From assembly GCA_946494335.1 (NCBI GenBank), contig CAMMBV010000018.1:1-62995 (forward strand): a stretch of 62,995 bases of DNA, read 5' to 3'. A model generated the notes under the pieces. That model was not told where the DNA came from and did no database searches. It was given only the letters and a program-made list of their open reading frames with translations. Source of the DNA: an uncultured Ruminococcus sp. Lineage in GTDB: Bacteria > Bacillota > Clostridia > Lachnospirales > Lachnospiraceae. The position numbers and the translations under genes are program-made. Position 1 is the stretch's first letter. Each line of letters begins with the position of its first letter. Positions 52,098 to 61,814 of this stretch are shown here, piece by piece.

Positions 52098-52714
52098 GAA
52101 TTTTAGTCCTTTCCGATAAAGAATCAAAATACTTATGGGACAGTGAGAACCCGAAAAGACTACCGGATATTGACCTGATTCTCTCCTGCGGTGATCTGCG
52201 TCCGGAATACCTTTCCTTCATCGCCACCTTCACCCACGCACCGGTTCTCTACGTCCACGGCAATCATGACGACCGATACCAGCAGACGCCACCCGACGGC
52301 TGTCTGTGCATTGAAAACAGAATCTACCATTACAACGGCGTGCGAATCCTGGGGCTTGGCGGCTCCATGCGTTACCGGGACGGTATCCACCAGTACACCC
52401 AAAGAGAAATGAACCGCCGCGTTTTCCGTCTTTATCCCTCGCTCTGGCGCCATAAAGGCTTTGATATTCTTCTCACTCACGCGCCGGCTTTTGGGGTTAA
52501 CGATGGAAAAGACCTGCCCCATCAGGGCTTCACCGCTTTTCGACGTCTGATGGATACCTACCGCCCTCATATGATGATTCACGGGCACACTCATCTGAAT
52601 TACGGTATGGAATATCCCAGGGAATCGGTCTATCATGACACCAAAATCATAAACGCCTATGAAAAATATGTCCTGGAATTTCCACAGAAAAACAGCGGCG
52701 ATCCTCCCCGGTAA
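52094..52714 (+). CDS. Metallophosphoesterase, coupled to the ParB-BMP gene
   Basis: A 206-residue calcineurin-like phosphoesterase. Motifs: RILVLSD8-K-E10 (the usual second His of DxH is Glu), CGD (32-34), GNHDD (56-60), THAPA and HGHTH near 165. The DxH change may alter metal preference. No signal peptide. The ATG overlaps the stop of the preceding gene (ATGA), so the two products are made together and probably act in one process, for example turnover of a nucleotide sensed by the BMP domain (inference). Confidence 0.88.
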   Translation: MRILVLSDKESKYLWDSENPKRLPDIDLILSCGDLRPEYLSFIATFTHAPVLYVHGNHDDRYQQTPPDGCLCIENRIYHYNGVRILGLGGSMRYRDGIHQYTQREMNRRVFRLYPSLWRHKGFDILLTHAPAFGVNDGKDLPHQGFTAFRRLMDTYRPHMMIHGHTHLNYGMEYPRESVYHDTKIINAYEKYVLEFPQKNSGDPPR

Positions 52715-52733
52715 GGAAGGATCACCGCTGTTT
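52690..52733. terminator. Terminator shared by the phosphoesterase gene and leuD
   Basis: A 15-of-16 base-pair hairpin, AAACAGCGGCGATCCT / AGGATCACCGCTGTTT, with TTTTTC on the minus strand. It covers the end of the phosphoesterase gene. Confidence 0.82.
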
Positions 52734-52739
52734 GCCGCA

Positions 52740-53231
52740 TTACCTGTTTTTGTCGTTGATATAATTAACCAGACCGCCGCTGGCAATCAGTTTTTGCATA
52801 AATTCCGGGAAAGGCTGTCCTTTAAAGGATGTTCCCTTTGTTTTGTTGGTGATGACGCCGCTGTCAAAATCCACTTCCACCTCATCTCCCGATTCGATGC
52901 CCTTGGAAGCCTCCGGACATTCAATAATGGGCAGACCGATATTGATGGCATTGCGGTAAAAGATTCTGGCAAAGGTTTCCGCGATCACACAGCTTACTCC
53001 CGCAGCCTTTATGGCCAGGGGCGCATGTTCTCTCGATGAACCGCAGCCAAAGTTTTTATCCGCCACAATGATGTCGCCTTTTTTTACTTTGTTCACAAAA
53101 TCCTTGTCTATATCCTCCATGCAGTGAGTCGCCAGTTCGGCCGGATCTGAAGAATTAAGATAACGGGCCGGAATAATGACATCGGTATCCACGTTATCGC
53201 CGTATTTGAATACTGTTCCATTCGCTTTCAT
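52740..53231 (-). CDS. leuD: 3-isopropylmalate dehydratase small subunit
   Basis: With LeuC isomerises 2-isopropylmalate to 3-isopropylmalate in leucine synthesis. The 163-residue protein is the swivel domain, with the substrate-binding loop [12 protein letters not shown] and the N-terminal [19 protein letters not shown] typical of the short Clostridia/archaeal type. It starts 10 bases after leuC. A bidirectional terminator follows. Confidence 0.96.
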   Translation of the reverse strand: MKANGTVFKYGDNVDTDVIIPARYLNSSDPAELATHCMEDIDKDFVNKVKKGDIIVADKNFGCGSSREHAPLAIKAAGVSCVIAETFARIFYRNAINIGLPIIECPEASKGIESGDEVEVDFDSGVITNKTKGTSFKGQPFPEFMQKLIASGGLVNYINDKNR

Positions 53232-53241
53232 AATGTTCCTC

Positions 53242-54510
53242 CTATAAACCTAACTCTGACGGTGCGGAAATTTTTCCTGTCACTGCGCTGGCCGCAGCCA
53301 CTGCCGGGCTTGCCAGATATACTTCAGATTTCACATGACCCATTCTTCCCACAAAATTTCTGTTGGTGGTGGAGATACACCGTTCTCCTTCCGCCAGGAT
53401 TCCCATGTATCCTCCCAGACAGGGACCGCAAGTCGGCGTGCTGACAACAGCTCCCGCCTCAATGAAGATTTTCAGCAGTCCTTCTTCCATAGCCTGCAGA
53501 TAAATCGCCTGCGTAGCCGGGATCACGATGCAGCGTACTCCCTTTTTCACTTTCCGTCCCTTTAAAATCTCTGCCGCAATGCGAAGATCATCGATTCTTC
53601 CGTTGGTACAGGAACCGATCACAGACTGATCGATCACCACATCTTCTGTAATCTCATCAATGGTTTTTGTATTCTCCGGAAGATGGGGAAAGGCCACGGT
53701 GGGTTTTAACTGTGACAGATCAATCGTATACTCTTCATCGTACACTGCGTCCGCATCCGCTTCATACACCTTATATTCCCGTTTGGAATGTTCTTTCATG
53801 TAAGCAGCCGCCTTTTCATCCACCGGGAAAATTCCGTTTTTGCCGCCGGCTTCAATGGCCATGTTTGCGATGGTGAACCGGTCGTCCATGGACAGATTCG
53901 CCACGCCTTCTCCCGTAAATTCCATGGATTTATATCTCGCTCCGTCCACGCCGATCATACCGATGATGTGAAGGATCACATCTTTTCCGCTGACCCATTT
54001 GGACGGTTTTCCTGTCAGATTGAATTTAATGGCAGAAGGTACTTTAAACCAGGCTTTTCCCGTAGCCATTCCAGCAGCCATATCCGTGCTTCCCACGCCG
54101 GTGGAGAAAGCGCCCAGCGCGCCGTAGGTACAGGTATGAGAGTCCGCTCCGATCACCACGTCACCGGCCACCGTCAGACCTTTTTCCGGAAGAAGGGCAT
54201 GTTCGATTCCCATTTCCCCCACATCAAAATAATTGGTAATATCATGCTTGCAGGCAAACTCCCGCACACATTTGCAGTGCTCTGCAGATTTAATATCTTT
54301 ATTCGGAATAAAATGGTCCATAACCAGCGCCACTTTATCCTTATTAAAAACGGTATCCACCGTCATCTTATCCATTTCATGGATCGCAACCGGTGATGTA
54401 ATATCATTTCCCAGCACCAGATCCAGGTCCGCCTCAATCAACTGACCGGCCTCAACGTAATCCAGCCCTGCATGTGCCGCCAGAATTTTCTGCGTCATTG
54501 TCATTCCCAT
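53242..54510 (-). CDS. leuC: 3-isopropylmalate dehydratase large subunit
   Basis: The aconitase-type [4Fe-4S] catalytic subunit. The 422 residues carry cluster cysteines in IGSCTNGR and PTCGPCLG, and the substrate motif [23 protein letters not shown]. An in-frame ATG three codons upstream is too close to the GGAGGA site, so ATG 54508-54510 ([13 protein letters not shown]) is chosen. It is divergent from a LysR gene; leuA and leuB are not in the window. Confidence 0.96.
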   Translation of the reverse strand: MGMTMTQKILAAHAGLDYVEAGQLIEADLDLVLGNDITSPVAIHEMDKMTVDTVFNKDKVALVMDHFIPNKDIKSAEHCKCVREFACKHDITNYFDVGEMGIEHALLPEKGLTVAGDVVIGADSHTCTYGALGAFSTGVGSTDMAAGMATGKAWFKVPSAIKFNLTGKPSKWVSGKDVILHIIGMIGVDGARYKSMEFTGEGVANLSMDDRFTIANMAIEAGGKNGIFPVDEKAAAYMKEHSKREYKVYEADADAVYDEEYTIDLSQLKPTVAFPHLPENTKTIDEITEDVVIDQSVIGSCTNGRIDDLRIAAEILKGRKVKKGVRCIVIPATQAIYLQAMEEGLLKIFIEAGAVVSTPTCGPCLGGYMGILAEGERCISTTNRNFVGRMGHVKSEVYLASPAVAAASAVTGKISAPSELGL

Positions 54511-54542
54511 GCTTGTCATTCCTCCTCTTGTTTTTCATCTGC

Positions 54543-54571
54543 TTGTATTCTATCACAGATGAAGCTATAAT
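54543..54571 (+). promoter_or_regulatory. Promoter for the divergent lysR gene
   Basis: TTGTAT (54543-54548), a 17-base spacer and TATAAT (54566-54571). The -10 is shared, on the other strand, with the leuC promoter. Confidence 0.7.
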
Positions 54572-54596
54572 ACAAATATATAAAATATATATTCAA
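54567..54596 (-). promoter_or_regulatory. Promoter for leuC-leuD
   Basis: Minus-strand TTGAAT (54596-54591), an 18-base spacer and TATTAT (54572-54567). Confidence 0.7.
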
Positions 54597-54597
54597 C

Positions 54598-54612
54598 ATA
54601 ACTTATAGTTAT
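54598..54612. promoter_or_regulatory. LysR-type binding box
   Basis: ATAACT TAT AGTTAT, a perfect palindrome containing a T-N11-A LTTR box. It touches the leuC -35 on its upstream side and lies in the leader of lysR, fitting activation of leuCD and autorepression. Confidence 0.65.
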
Positions 54613-54634
54613 ATTAAAAAGAAAGGATTTATCT

Positions 54635-55522
54635 ATGGATCAGAATTTATCGCTGTACAGGATTTTCTACACAGTCGCCAATGCAGGAAATATTTCAAAG
54701 GCAGCTTTGGAGCTTTATATCAGCCAGCCTGCTGTCAGCAAAGCCATACGAAAGCTGGAACAAAACCTTGAGACTTCCTTATTCACCCGCAGTTCAAGAG
54801 GCGTCGCACTGACAGAGGAAGGAGTTATACTGTACGATCATGTAAAAAACGCCTTTTCCTCCATCCAGACCGGCGAGACCAGACTGAAACAGATGCGTGA
54901 TCTTAACATGGGGCATATCCGCATCGGCGTCAGCACTACCCTGTGCCGCTATACTCTCCTTCCCTTTTTGAAAAGCTTTATAAAAACTCACCCTCATATT
55001 CGCATTACCATCGAATGTCAGTCCAGCAACCGCACACTGCAGCTTCTTTCCGAGGGCAAAATCGACCTGGGATTGGTAGGCCGTCCGGAGCGCCTGCATC
55101 AGGTTTTCTTCCAGCCCCTGGGTGAAATCGAAGATATACTGGTCTCCACCAGATCCTACCTGGACAACCTCCATGTGCGGAGCAATGATCTTTTCCAGAA
55201 CGCCACTTTGATGCTTTTGGACAAGGAGAATATCACCCGCCGGTACATGGACGAATACCTCTCTTTGAATCACATTTCCACGGAAAATGCACTGGAAGTA
55301 TCCACCATGGATCTGCTGATTGAATTTGCAAAAATCGGTCTGGGAATCGCCTGCGTCATCAAACAGTTTGTCACAGGAGAGCTGAAACGTCAGGAACTTC
55401 TGGAGATCCCTCTTTCCATTCCCATTCAGAAAAGAGAGATCGGTTTTGCCTTTCAGAAACAGACGAAAAATAACCGGGCAGTACAGGAATTTCTGAAAGC
55501 CACTGAAAATAGTTCCGTATAA
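54635..55522 (+). CDS. LysR family regulator, divergent from leuCD
   Basis: A 295-residue LysR-type regulator: helix-turn-helix in residues 5-65 (IFYTVANAGNISKAALELYISQ, split as ISKAALELYISQPAVSKAI), linker helix and effector domain from about 90 (GHIRIGVSTTLCRYTLLPFL). Its position beside leuC and the LTTR box between the promoters make it the likely regulator of leucine synthesis (inference). AAAGGA lies upstream of ATG 54635. Confidence 0.92.
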   Translation: MDQNLSLYRIFYTVANAGNISKAALELYISQPAVSKAIRKLEQNLETSLFTRSSRGVALTEEGVILYDHVKNAFSSIQTGETRLKQMRDLNMGHIRIGVSTTLCRYTLLPFLKSFIKTHPHIRITIECQSSNRTLQLLSEGKIDLGLVGRPERLHQVFFQPLGEIEDILVSTRSYLDNLHVRSNDLFQNATLMLLDKENITRRYMDEYLSLNHISTENALEVSTMDLLIEFAKIGLGIACVIKQFVTGELKRQELLEIPLSIPIQKREIGFAFQKQTKNNRAVQEFLKATENSSV

Positions 55523-55528
55523 CGGCCC

Positions 55529-57814
55529 TCACATAATTTCTTCCTGCTGAATCTGCGCAAGAGATTGGAGCGCCAGCTGCCGTTTTTCCTTGTCTGTCCG
55601 CAGTATTCCATAGCAGCAGCGCCTGATTTCTTCCCGCAGTGTAATAATTTTCTCAGAAGTCATATGGGACTTTTGTTCCTGATATATACTGCTGTAATAC
55701 CTGAGCATGTCCCCAAGGGTACAGATTACGCATTCTCCTTCTTTTGCCGGCACACCGTGTATGCTTATGCCTTCCGGACCGCACCAGCCCCCCTCCACAA
55801 TATCTTTGATATGAGCTACAACTTCCACATCCGACTGAATATAATCCGGATAATATTCTCCTTCGTTTTTCCGGCGATTCACATCCACAATCATATCATC
55901 CACTTCCTGAAGCGTTGCGGACGCTCCGTTCCGGCTGTGTATGGGAACAAGCGCCGGATGCAGACGAATCTGATAATTTTGATTCTTAAACCGGGGGCAG
56001 TAGCCTTCATAACACTCCCGGATTTCCTCCAGGGTATCTCCTCCTCTTGTGGGCAGGCGCCAGCCCTCCGTGCGCGCGTATGCCATCCATCTTTCATGCT
56101 CCAGTTCGTAGTAAGGCGCCAGCCTGTCCTGGCATTTCGTATAAAAATCCACAGGATGAATATACTGCCGGAATCTCTCCTTTTCTTTTTCATTGCCGGG
56201 CACCCGCATAATACCGCAGCCCAGTTCCCACAGTTTTATTCCGATATGTATGCCGCTGGCAATACTGGAGCGCCGATTTGACTGCTTCTCGTAAAAATTC
56301 TGTACAGCGTATCTTCGATCTTCCTCTGAAGAATCCCGTGTAAGGCGAAAGTAGTGAGATTGAACGCCAAGCCCGAGATACTCCGTAACAAACGCGGCAT
56401 CCGACTGACCGCCGAAAAGCATTTTTCTTCTTCCAAAAGGAATAATATTGTAATATAACCTCTGCTTCGTTCTTGTATTCTCATATAACTCCCAGACTGT
56501 CTGCCGCTTTCTGGGATTTTCTATATAAGCGCAGATCAAGGGAGTATTTTTCTTCTGCTTCAGATAATAATATCTCCTCAGCCATACGGCGGCACGGATA
56601 TTGGCTTCGTCGTCCCCCAGCGCCGCCACGCAGTAATTCACTTCCCCCAGTTCATCCAGGTACTTTTCCAGCATATCGCTGAAAATATTTCCCTTGTGAA
56701 TATCTATATGATACCCTGCACGCTCAGAGAACAGCTCCGGACACTCCATTCCAAGTTCTTTTCTGATGAGATTTCCTTTTAGATCAATCAGATGTATCTC
56801 CAGATCAAAATTTTTCATCTGTCCGCACCACAGCGCCGCCTTCAGGAATTCCCTTCCTGCTTTTCCCCCTCCTGCGATCAGAAGAGAAATTTTCTCCCGT
56901 GTACCGGCGGCATTGAGCGGGTTAAGATTGGTATACAGCGGATGACAGTACAAGTGCTCATATACGGATTCTCTTACTTCATCCATAAGCACAACCCGCA
57001 GTTCTTCTTTCTCCTTTGCGTCAAGGAGGATCTCCGCCTCCTCACTTGCGGCATAACAGTAAAGGGAGGTATTGCGCTGCTTAAGTCCGCCGGAAACCTT
57101 CCAGCGGGAATCCCCGGTCATTTTTTCAATCATATAGAGCGTATGGTCGATATTTTTATCCTCATCCTCCGATATGAAGAAATAGGCGATATGTCTTCCC
57201 CTGTTTTTAAGGCAAAGATGTATCATCTCACCGGTTACAAATACCGCTTTCAGATCTTTTGCTTCTTCCTCCAGTTCCTTGTTCAGGTCATCCTTGTCAT
57301 CGAAGCCGCAGAATACGATTCCTGTTTTTCTGCTGTCTGCGCTGTGCATACTGATATTTGACGCAATCTCCAGAGAGTGTCTGTTCAGTTCAGAAAACAC
57401 ATACAGATTCTGTCCTCTTTTCAGAGCCAGCCGTATCCTCTCGAAGAAATTGAAAAAATACTGCAGCACTACAGTCAGTGTAAACAACGGAGCCAGCAGA
57501 TAGAGCAGACAGGCTGCAGCTTTATATGGATAAAACAGCATTCCCAGTTCTTTTGCCGGAAGGGCATCCAGAATATCAGAAACTCCTGTATCAACCACGA
57601 ACATACGGATACTGTGGGATATGCTTGCCATCAAAGCAAATCCCGCCTGTTCCGTAAGGCACATCACCGGAAAACATATTGCGACGCAGGCCAGGAACAC
57701 ACCGCCGCCCAGATATCCAATTTCCGTCTTCCCGCGCTGTTTCCGGAGCCAAAAGACTGCTGTGCCGGCAGCAGCGGATACCAGCGCCAGCCAAAAACAT
57801 ATCCTCCATACCAT
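55529..57814 (-). CDS. Membrane protein with Rossmann domains and a RyR-like domain
   Basis: A 761-residue protein starting MVWRICFWLAL after AGAGGG. Three membrane helices lie at about 2-23, 33-53 and 95-120. Next come a TrkA-N-like region (135-235, LYVFSELNRHSLEIA, VFCGFDD) and a second Rossmann fold (309-410, with LLIAGGGKAGREF and VAALGDDEAN). Residues 565-650 resemble the ryanodine-receptor RyR domain: YELEHERWMAYARTEGW and LHPALVPI. The order resembles ligand-gated channel regulators, but three helices without a visible selectivity filter do not prove a channel. Function is unknown. It is not a standard TrkA. Confidence 0.75.
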   Translation of the reverse strand: MVWRICFWLALVSAAAGTAVFWLRKQRGKTEIGYLGGGVFLACVAICFPVMCLTEQAGFALMASISHSIRMFVVDTGVSDILDALPAKELGMLFYPYKAAACLLYLLAPLFTLTVVLQYFFNFFERIRLALKRGQNLYVFSELNRHSLEIASNISMHSADSRKTGIVFCGFDDKDDLNKELEEEAKDLKAVFVTGEMIHLCLKNRGRHIAYFFISEDEDKNIDHTLYMIEKMTGDSRWKVSGGLKQRNTSLYCYAASEEAEILLDAKEKEELRVVLMDEVRESVYEHLYCHPLYTNLNPLNAAGTREKISLLIAGGGKAGREFLKAALWCGQMKNFDLEIHLIDLKGNLIRKELGMECPELFSERAGYHIDIHKGNIFSDMLEKYLDELGEVNYCVAALGDDEANIRAAVWLRRYYYLKQKKNTPLICAYIENPRKRQTVWELYENTRTKQRLYYNIIPFGRRKMLFGGQSDAAFVTEYLGLGVQSHYFRLTRDSSEEDRRYAVQNFYEKQSNRRSSIASGIHIGIKLWELGCGIMRVPGNEKEKERFRQYIHPVDFYTKCQDRLAPYYELEHERWMAYARTEGWRLPTRGGDTLEEIRECYEGYCPRFKNQNYQIRLHPALVPIHSRNGASATLQEVDDMIVDVNRRKNEGEYYPDYIQSDVEVVAHIKDIVEGGWCGPEGISIHGVPAKEGECVICTLGDMLRYYSSIYQEQKSHMTSEKIITLREEIRRCCYGILRTDKEKRQLALQSLAQIQQEEIM

Positions 57815-57865
57815 ACATTTACCCTCTTTTCTTTTATGATTTCTCCTATCCCATAACCGCACCGG

Positions 57866-58081
57866 TTATTCTGAAACAAAATACTGTCTTTTTTCCGCCT
57901 CACTCAAAGTATTGCCATCCAGAATTTTCTCCGCCCGGCTTCGCAGCTCGCCGTAACTGTAAACCGTTCCATAAAATCCGCCGGAAACAGCCGAAAAAAC
58001 CTCTCCGCTATATTTTGAAGTTTTTCCCATCTTTGCGGTGCCGCTCACCTGATACGCATGCCGACCGTCCGTTTTCAACAC
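57866..58081 (-). CDS. Small ORF of unknown function upstream of the RyR-domain gene
   Basis: An open frame of up to 71 codons from a TTG at 58081, or 54 codons from ATG 58030, reading GKTSKYSGEVFSAVSGGFYG and ELRSRAEKILDGNTLSEAEK. Codon use resembles real genes here, but no good ribosome site is seen for either start. It lies between the ilvC terminator and the RyR-domain gene, 51 bases ahead of the latter. I do not recognise a family. Confidence 0.35.
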   Translation of the reverse strand: MLKTDGRHAYQVSGTAKMGKTSKYSGEVFSAVSGGFYGTVYSYGELRSRAEKILDGNTLSEAEKRQYFVSE

Positions 58082-58114
58082 GGAAAAACCGGCGTGATTT
58101 TCACCACGCCGGTT
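58080..58114 (-). terminator. Terminator after ilvC
   Basis: A minus-strand hairpin with 10-base arms AACCGGCGTG / CACGCCGGTT (58114-58105 with 58096-58087), followed by TTTCCG. Confidence 0.8.
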
Positions 58115-58181
58115 CTGCCGGGGAATTTCATTTACTTCCTTAGGGCCTCCGGCTTTGGGGCAGCCCTTCCTTTTTCAATGA

Positions 58182-59219
<1,038 letters not shown>

Positions 59220-59258
59220 TTATAGTATTATATGTTAGGGGATTACTCCTCCAGCAAA

Positions 59259-59756
59259 CTAAAGATACTGAATATCCTCCGAGCCCCTGGAAAGGCCTGC
59301 CAGACCCGTCCTTGCCAGCTCCAGAATCTCATATTCATCCAGAATATCCAGAAACGCCTCCAGTTTCCTCTGCTCTCCCGTCAGCTCAATAATCATGGAC
59401 TCTTTTCCCACATCCACAATTTTCGCCCGGAAAATCTGTGCAATAGACGTAATACTCGGTCTCTGACTTGGCGCAACTTTGACTTTAATCAGCAGTAATT
59501 CCCGGTTGACGCTCTCTCCCGTTTTCAGCACCTTGATATGCCGGACATCCACCAGTTTATTCAGCTGTTTTGTGATCTGATCCAGCACCAGATCATCTCC
59601 GCTGCAGACCACGGTCATACGGGTAATCTTCGGATTTGCCGTCACACCGGCCGTGATGCTGTCAATATTATATCCTCTGCGGCTGAACAGTCCAGCCACA
59701 CGGCTGAGCACACCTGACGTGTTGTCAACCAGAATGGACAATACTCTGCGTTTCAT
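59259..59756 (-). CDS. ilvN: Acetolactate synthase small (regulatory) subunit
   Basis: The valine-sensing subunit that activates the large subunit of acetohydroxyacid synthase. The 165 residues have an N-terminal ACT domain (RVLSILVDNTSGVLSRVAGLFSRRGYNIDS, seen in pieces SILVDNTSGVLSRVAGLF and RRGYNIDSIT) and the C-terminal ALS_ss domain. The catalytic large subunit (ilvB) is not adjacent, which is unusual, as the two normally sit together. It is first of an ilvN-ilvC unit. Confidence 0.95.
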   Translation of the reverse strand: MKRRVLSILVDNTSGVLSRVAGLFSRRGYNIDSITAGVTANPKITRMTVVCSGDDLVLDQITKQLNKLVDVRHIKVLKTGESVNRELLLIKVKVAPSQRPSITSIAQIFRAKIVDVGKESMIIELTGEQRKLEAFLDILDEYEILELARTGLAGLSRGSEDIQYL

Positions 59757-59804
59757 AAAAATTCCTGCTTTCTTCCTCTAATGCGTTAAATAACTCTGCC
59801 AATT

Positions 59805-59833
59805 ATTCTACCAATTTATACTTTTTTTGTCAA
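59805..59833 (-). promoter_or_regulatory. Promoter for ilvN-ilvC
   Basis: Minus-strand TTGACA (59833-59828), a 17-base spacer and TAGAAT (59810-59805). The leader to ilvN is about 40 bases, too short for a T-box or peptide attenuator. Confidence 0.82.
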
Positions 59834-59863
59834 TGAAAATTTGGTATGGTGAACAGAATACAT

Positions 59864-60280
59864 CTATTCCCCTATAATCTTGATCAAAACTCTTTTATCT
59901 CTTTTTCCGTCAAATTCATAATAAAAGATCTGTTCCCACGTCCCGAAATCCAGCCGGCCGTTTGTGATGGCCACCACCGTTTCTCTTCCCATAATTGTTC
60001 TTTTCAGATGGGCGTCTCCATTATCCTCATACCCGTTATGACGGTATCTGCTGTAGGGCTTCTCCGGAGCCAGTCCTTCCAGCCATTCTTCATAATCCTG
60101 ATGAAGGCCGCTCTCATCGTCATTGATAAACACACTGGCCGTGATATTCATGGCATTGATCAGCGCCAGTCCTTCCTTCACCCGGCTTTCTGTCACAGCA
60201 TTCTGCACATCTTTTGTAATATTTACCAGACCTCTTCTGGCAGGCAGATGAAAATGCAGCTCCTTACGAAATGATTTCAT
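59864..60280 (-). CDS. YjbQ family protein (UPF0047), copy 2
   Basis: A 138-residue YjbQ-family protein, shorter and divergent from the copy at 35983-36435. It keeps the NAHLKR-type histidine region ([18 protein letters not shown]) and [26 protein letters not shown] at the end. GGAGG precedes ATG 60278-60280; the longer frame is excluded. It is the last gene of the GntR-ABC operon, 16 bases after the permease gene. Role unknown. Confidence 0.9.
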   Translation of the reverse strand: MKSFRKELHFHLPARRGLVNITKDVQNAVTESRVKEGLALINAMNITASVFINDDESGLHQDYEEWLEGLAPEKPYSRYRHNGYEDNGDAHLKRTIMGRETVVAITNGRLDFGTWEQIFYYEFDGKRDKRVLIKIIGE

Positions 60281-60296
60281 TGAAAAATACCTCCTG

Positions 60297-60953
60297 CTAA
60301 AATTCTTTTCCGGAAAATACTCTCTGAGATATGAGATAAGAGCCTGCATATATACCTGCCAGCACCAGGATTCCAATGATCAGAACCAGCAGTCCGTTTC
60401 CGACTGCAAATAATCGTTCCAACCAGAAATTCAGACTTTCACCTCCGACAATCTGTACCATAATCAGCACAATGGCCGCAGGCACAGCTATGATACCCAT
60501 CAGGAGAAACCTGGCTTTCTCTGTTCTCCACTTAAGAGCCACAGGAATAATCAGGGCATTGATGATCAGATATATCCAGGCAACACTCAGATTTCCCGCC
60601 ATCCATTCTATCATATTTCCCGTCTCAAAGAAACCGGTACAGGCCATTATGACCAGACTTCCCGCCACGGAAAAAGCAAACAGAAAAAGCATCATAAGCA
60701 GCAAAAACAGATATTTTTCCTTTACAATCATTTTCCTGCTGACCGGCAGCGTCATCGAATACAGATATCCGCCCATATCTTCCGTCTGCAAAGATGCAAA
60801 CATCAGCGACATGCTGCACACCATGCTCATAACAATCAGATATGTGGGGCTTTTCAGTAAAAAGCTTAACGCCACAAAAAAGATAAGAATAAACACGTAC
60901 TGTCTCAGATACTGTTTCAGACAGTAATAATCCTTCAGCAATAATCCTTTCAT
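60297..60953 (-). CDS. ABC-2 type transporter permease
   Basis: A 218-residue permease with six membrane segments of the ABC2_membrane_5 type ([18 protein letters not shown] at the start; [27 protein letters not shown] is the conserved cytosolic loop, seen as [10 protein letters not shown]). It overlaps the end of the ATPase gene by 4 bases. Such GntR-ATPase-permease operons (YtrABC-like) respond to cell-wall stress or antimicrobial peptides; the substrate is unknown. Confidence 0.9.
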   Translation of the reverse strand: MKGLLLKDYYCLKQYLRQYVFILIFFVALSFLLKSPTYLIVMSMVCSMSLMFASLQTEDMGGYLYSMTLPVSRKMIVKEKYLFLLLMMLFLFAFSVAGSLVIMACTGFFETGNMIEWMAGNLSVAWIYLIINALIIPVALKWRTEKARFLLMGIIAVPAAIVLIMVQIVGGESLNFWLERLFAVGNGLLVLIIGILVLAGIYAGSYLISQRVFSGKEF

Positions 60954-61810
60954 CGTCGTTCCCCCTTTACCAGAAACAGAATAATTTCTTCAATGTTTGT
61001 CTGATCAATCACAAATTCTCCGGCCAGTTTTCCAAGCTTCTCCCGGCCCGATACCAGCGCCTCGCACTGAAACCGGCTTTTTTTCACCGCAACAATCTGT
61101 TCCCGCGGAATCTTTGACAACTCCTCCTGCGAACAGCGGACAACGCCATAATCATAAAGCATCTCATCCTTATTCATAAAAAACACCAGCTTCCCCTCAT
61201 GAAGAAAGGCAATATAATCTGATATTTTCTCCAGATCACTGGTGATGTGAGAAGAAATCAAAACGGTGTGATTTTCATCCTGAATAAAGTCCAGCAGGAT
61301 ATCCAGAATCTCATCTCTGACCACCGGGTCCAGTCCGCTGGTGGCTTCGTCAAAGATCAGCAGCTTGGCGTCATGAGAAAGAGATACCGCCAGATTCAGC
61401 TTCATTTTCATCCCCTTTGAGTAGTCTTTTATCTTTTTTTCCGGATCAATCTTAAACTGCTTCAGATAATTTCCAAACTCCTTTTTCTTCCACCCGGAAA
61501 ATATATGTTCCATACAGACTCCGATCTGCCGGGCATTCATGGCTGAAGCAAAATCCAGCTCTCCCATAATCACACCCACATCGTTTCTCCACTTTTCCGG
61601 AAGTTCTTCCTGCATCGTGCCGTAAAGACTGATATTCCCCTGATCTTTATGGATCATGCCCAGGATCAGCTTCAGCATCGTCGTCTTTCCCGCTCCGTTC
61701 TCTCCCACCAGCCCGGTGATGCACCCTCTGGGAATATCCAGATTAAGGCCCCCCAGCTGAAACGTATCATACTGTTTTACGACATTTCTTAAACTAATTG
61801 CGCTATCCAT
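60950..61810 (-). CDS. ABC transporter ATP-binding protein (YtrB-like)
   Basis: A 286-residue ATPase with Walker A GLVGENGAGKTTMLKLI, a signature region KIKDYSKGMKMKLNLAVSL and Walker B LLIFDEATSGLD. AGGAGG lies just before ATG 61808-61810. It starts 4 bases after the GntR gene and overlaps the permease gene. Confidence 0.94.
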   Translation of the reverse strand: MDSAISLRNVVKQYDTFQLGGLNLDIPRGCITGLVGENGAGKTTMLKLILGMIHKDQGNISLYGTMQEELPEKWRNDVGVIMGELDFASAMNARQIGVCMEHIFSGWKKKEFGNYLKQFKIDPEKKIKDYSKGMKMKLNLAVSLSHDAKLLIFDEATSGLDPVVRDEILDILLDFIQDENHTVLISSHITSDLEKISDYIAFLHEGKLVFFMNKDEMLYDYGVVRCSQEELSKIPREQIVAVKKSRFQCEALVSGREKLGKLAGEFVIDQTNIEEIILFLVKGERR

Positions 61811-61814
61811 CCTC

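Noticed and set aside
52160-52786. Minus-strand open frame of 208 codons
   Set aside because: It is antisense to the metallophosphoesterase and runs through the terminator.
59757-59805. T-box or leader-peptide attenuator before ilvN
   Set aside because: The leader is about 40 bases with no tRNA-responsive stems or short peptide rich in Val, Leu or Ile.
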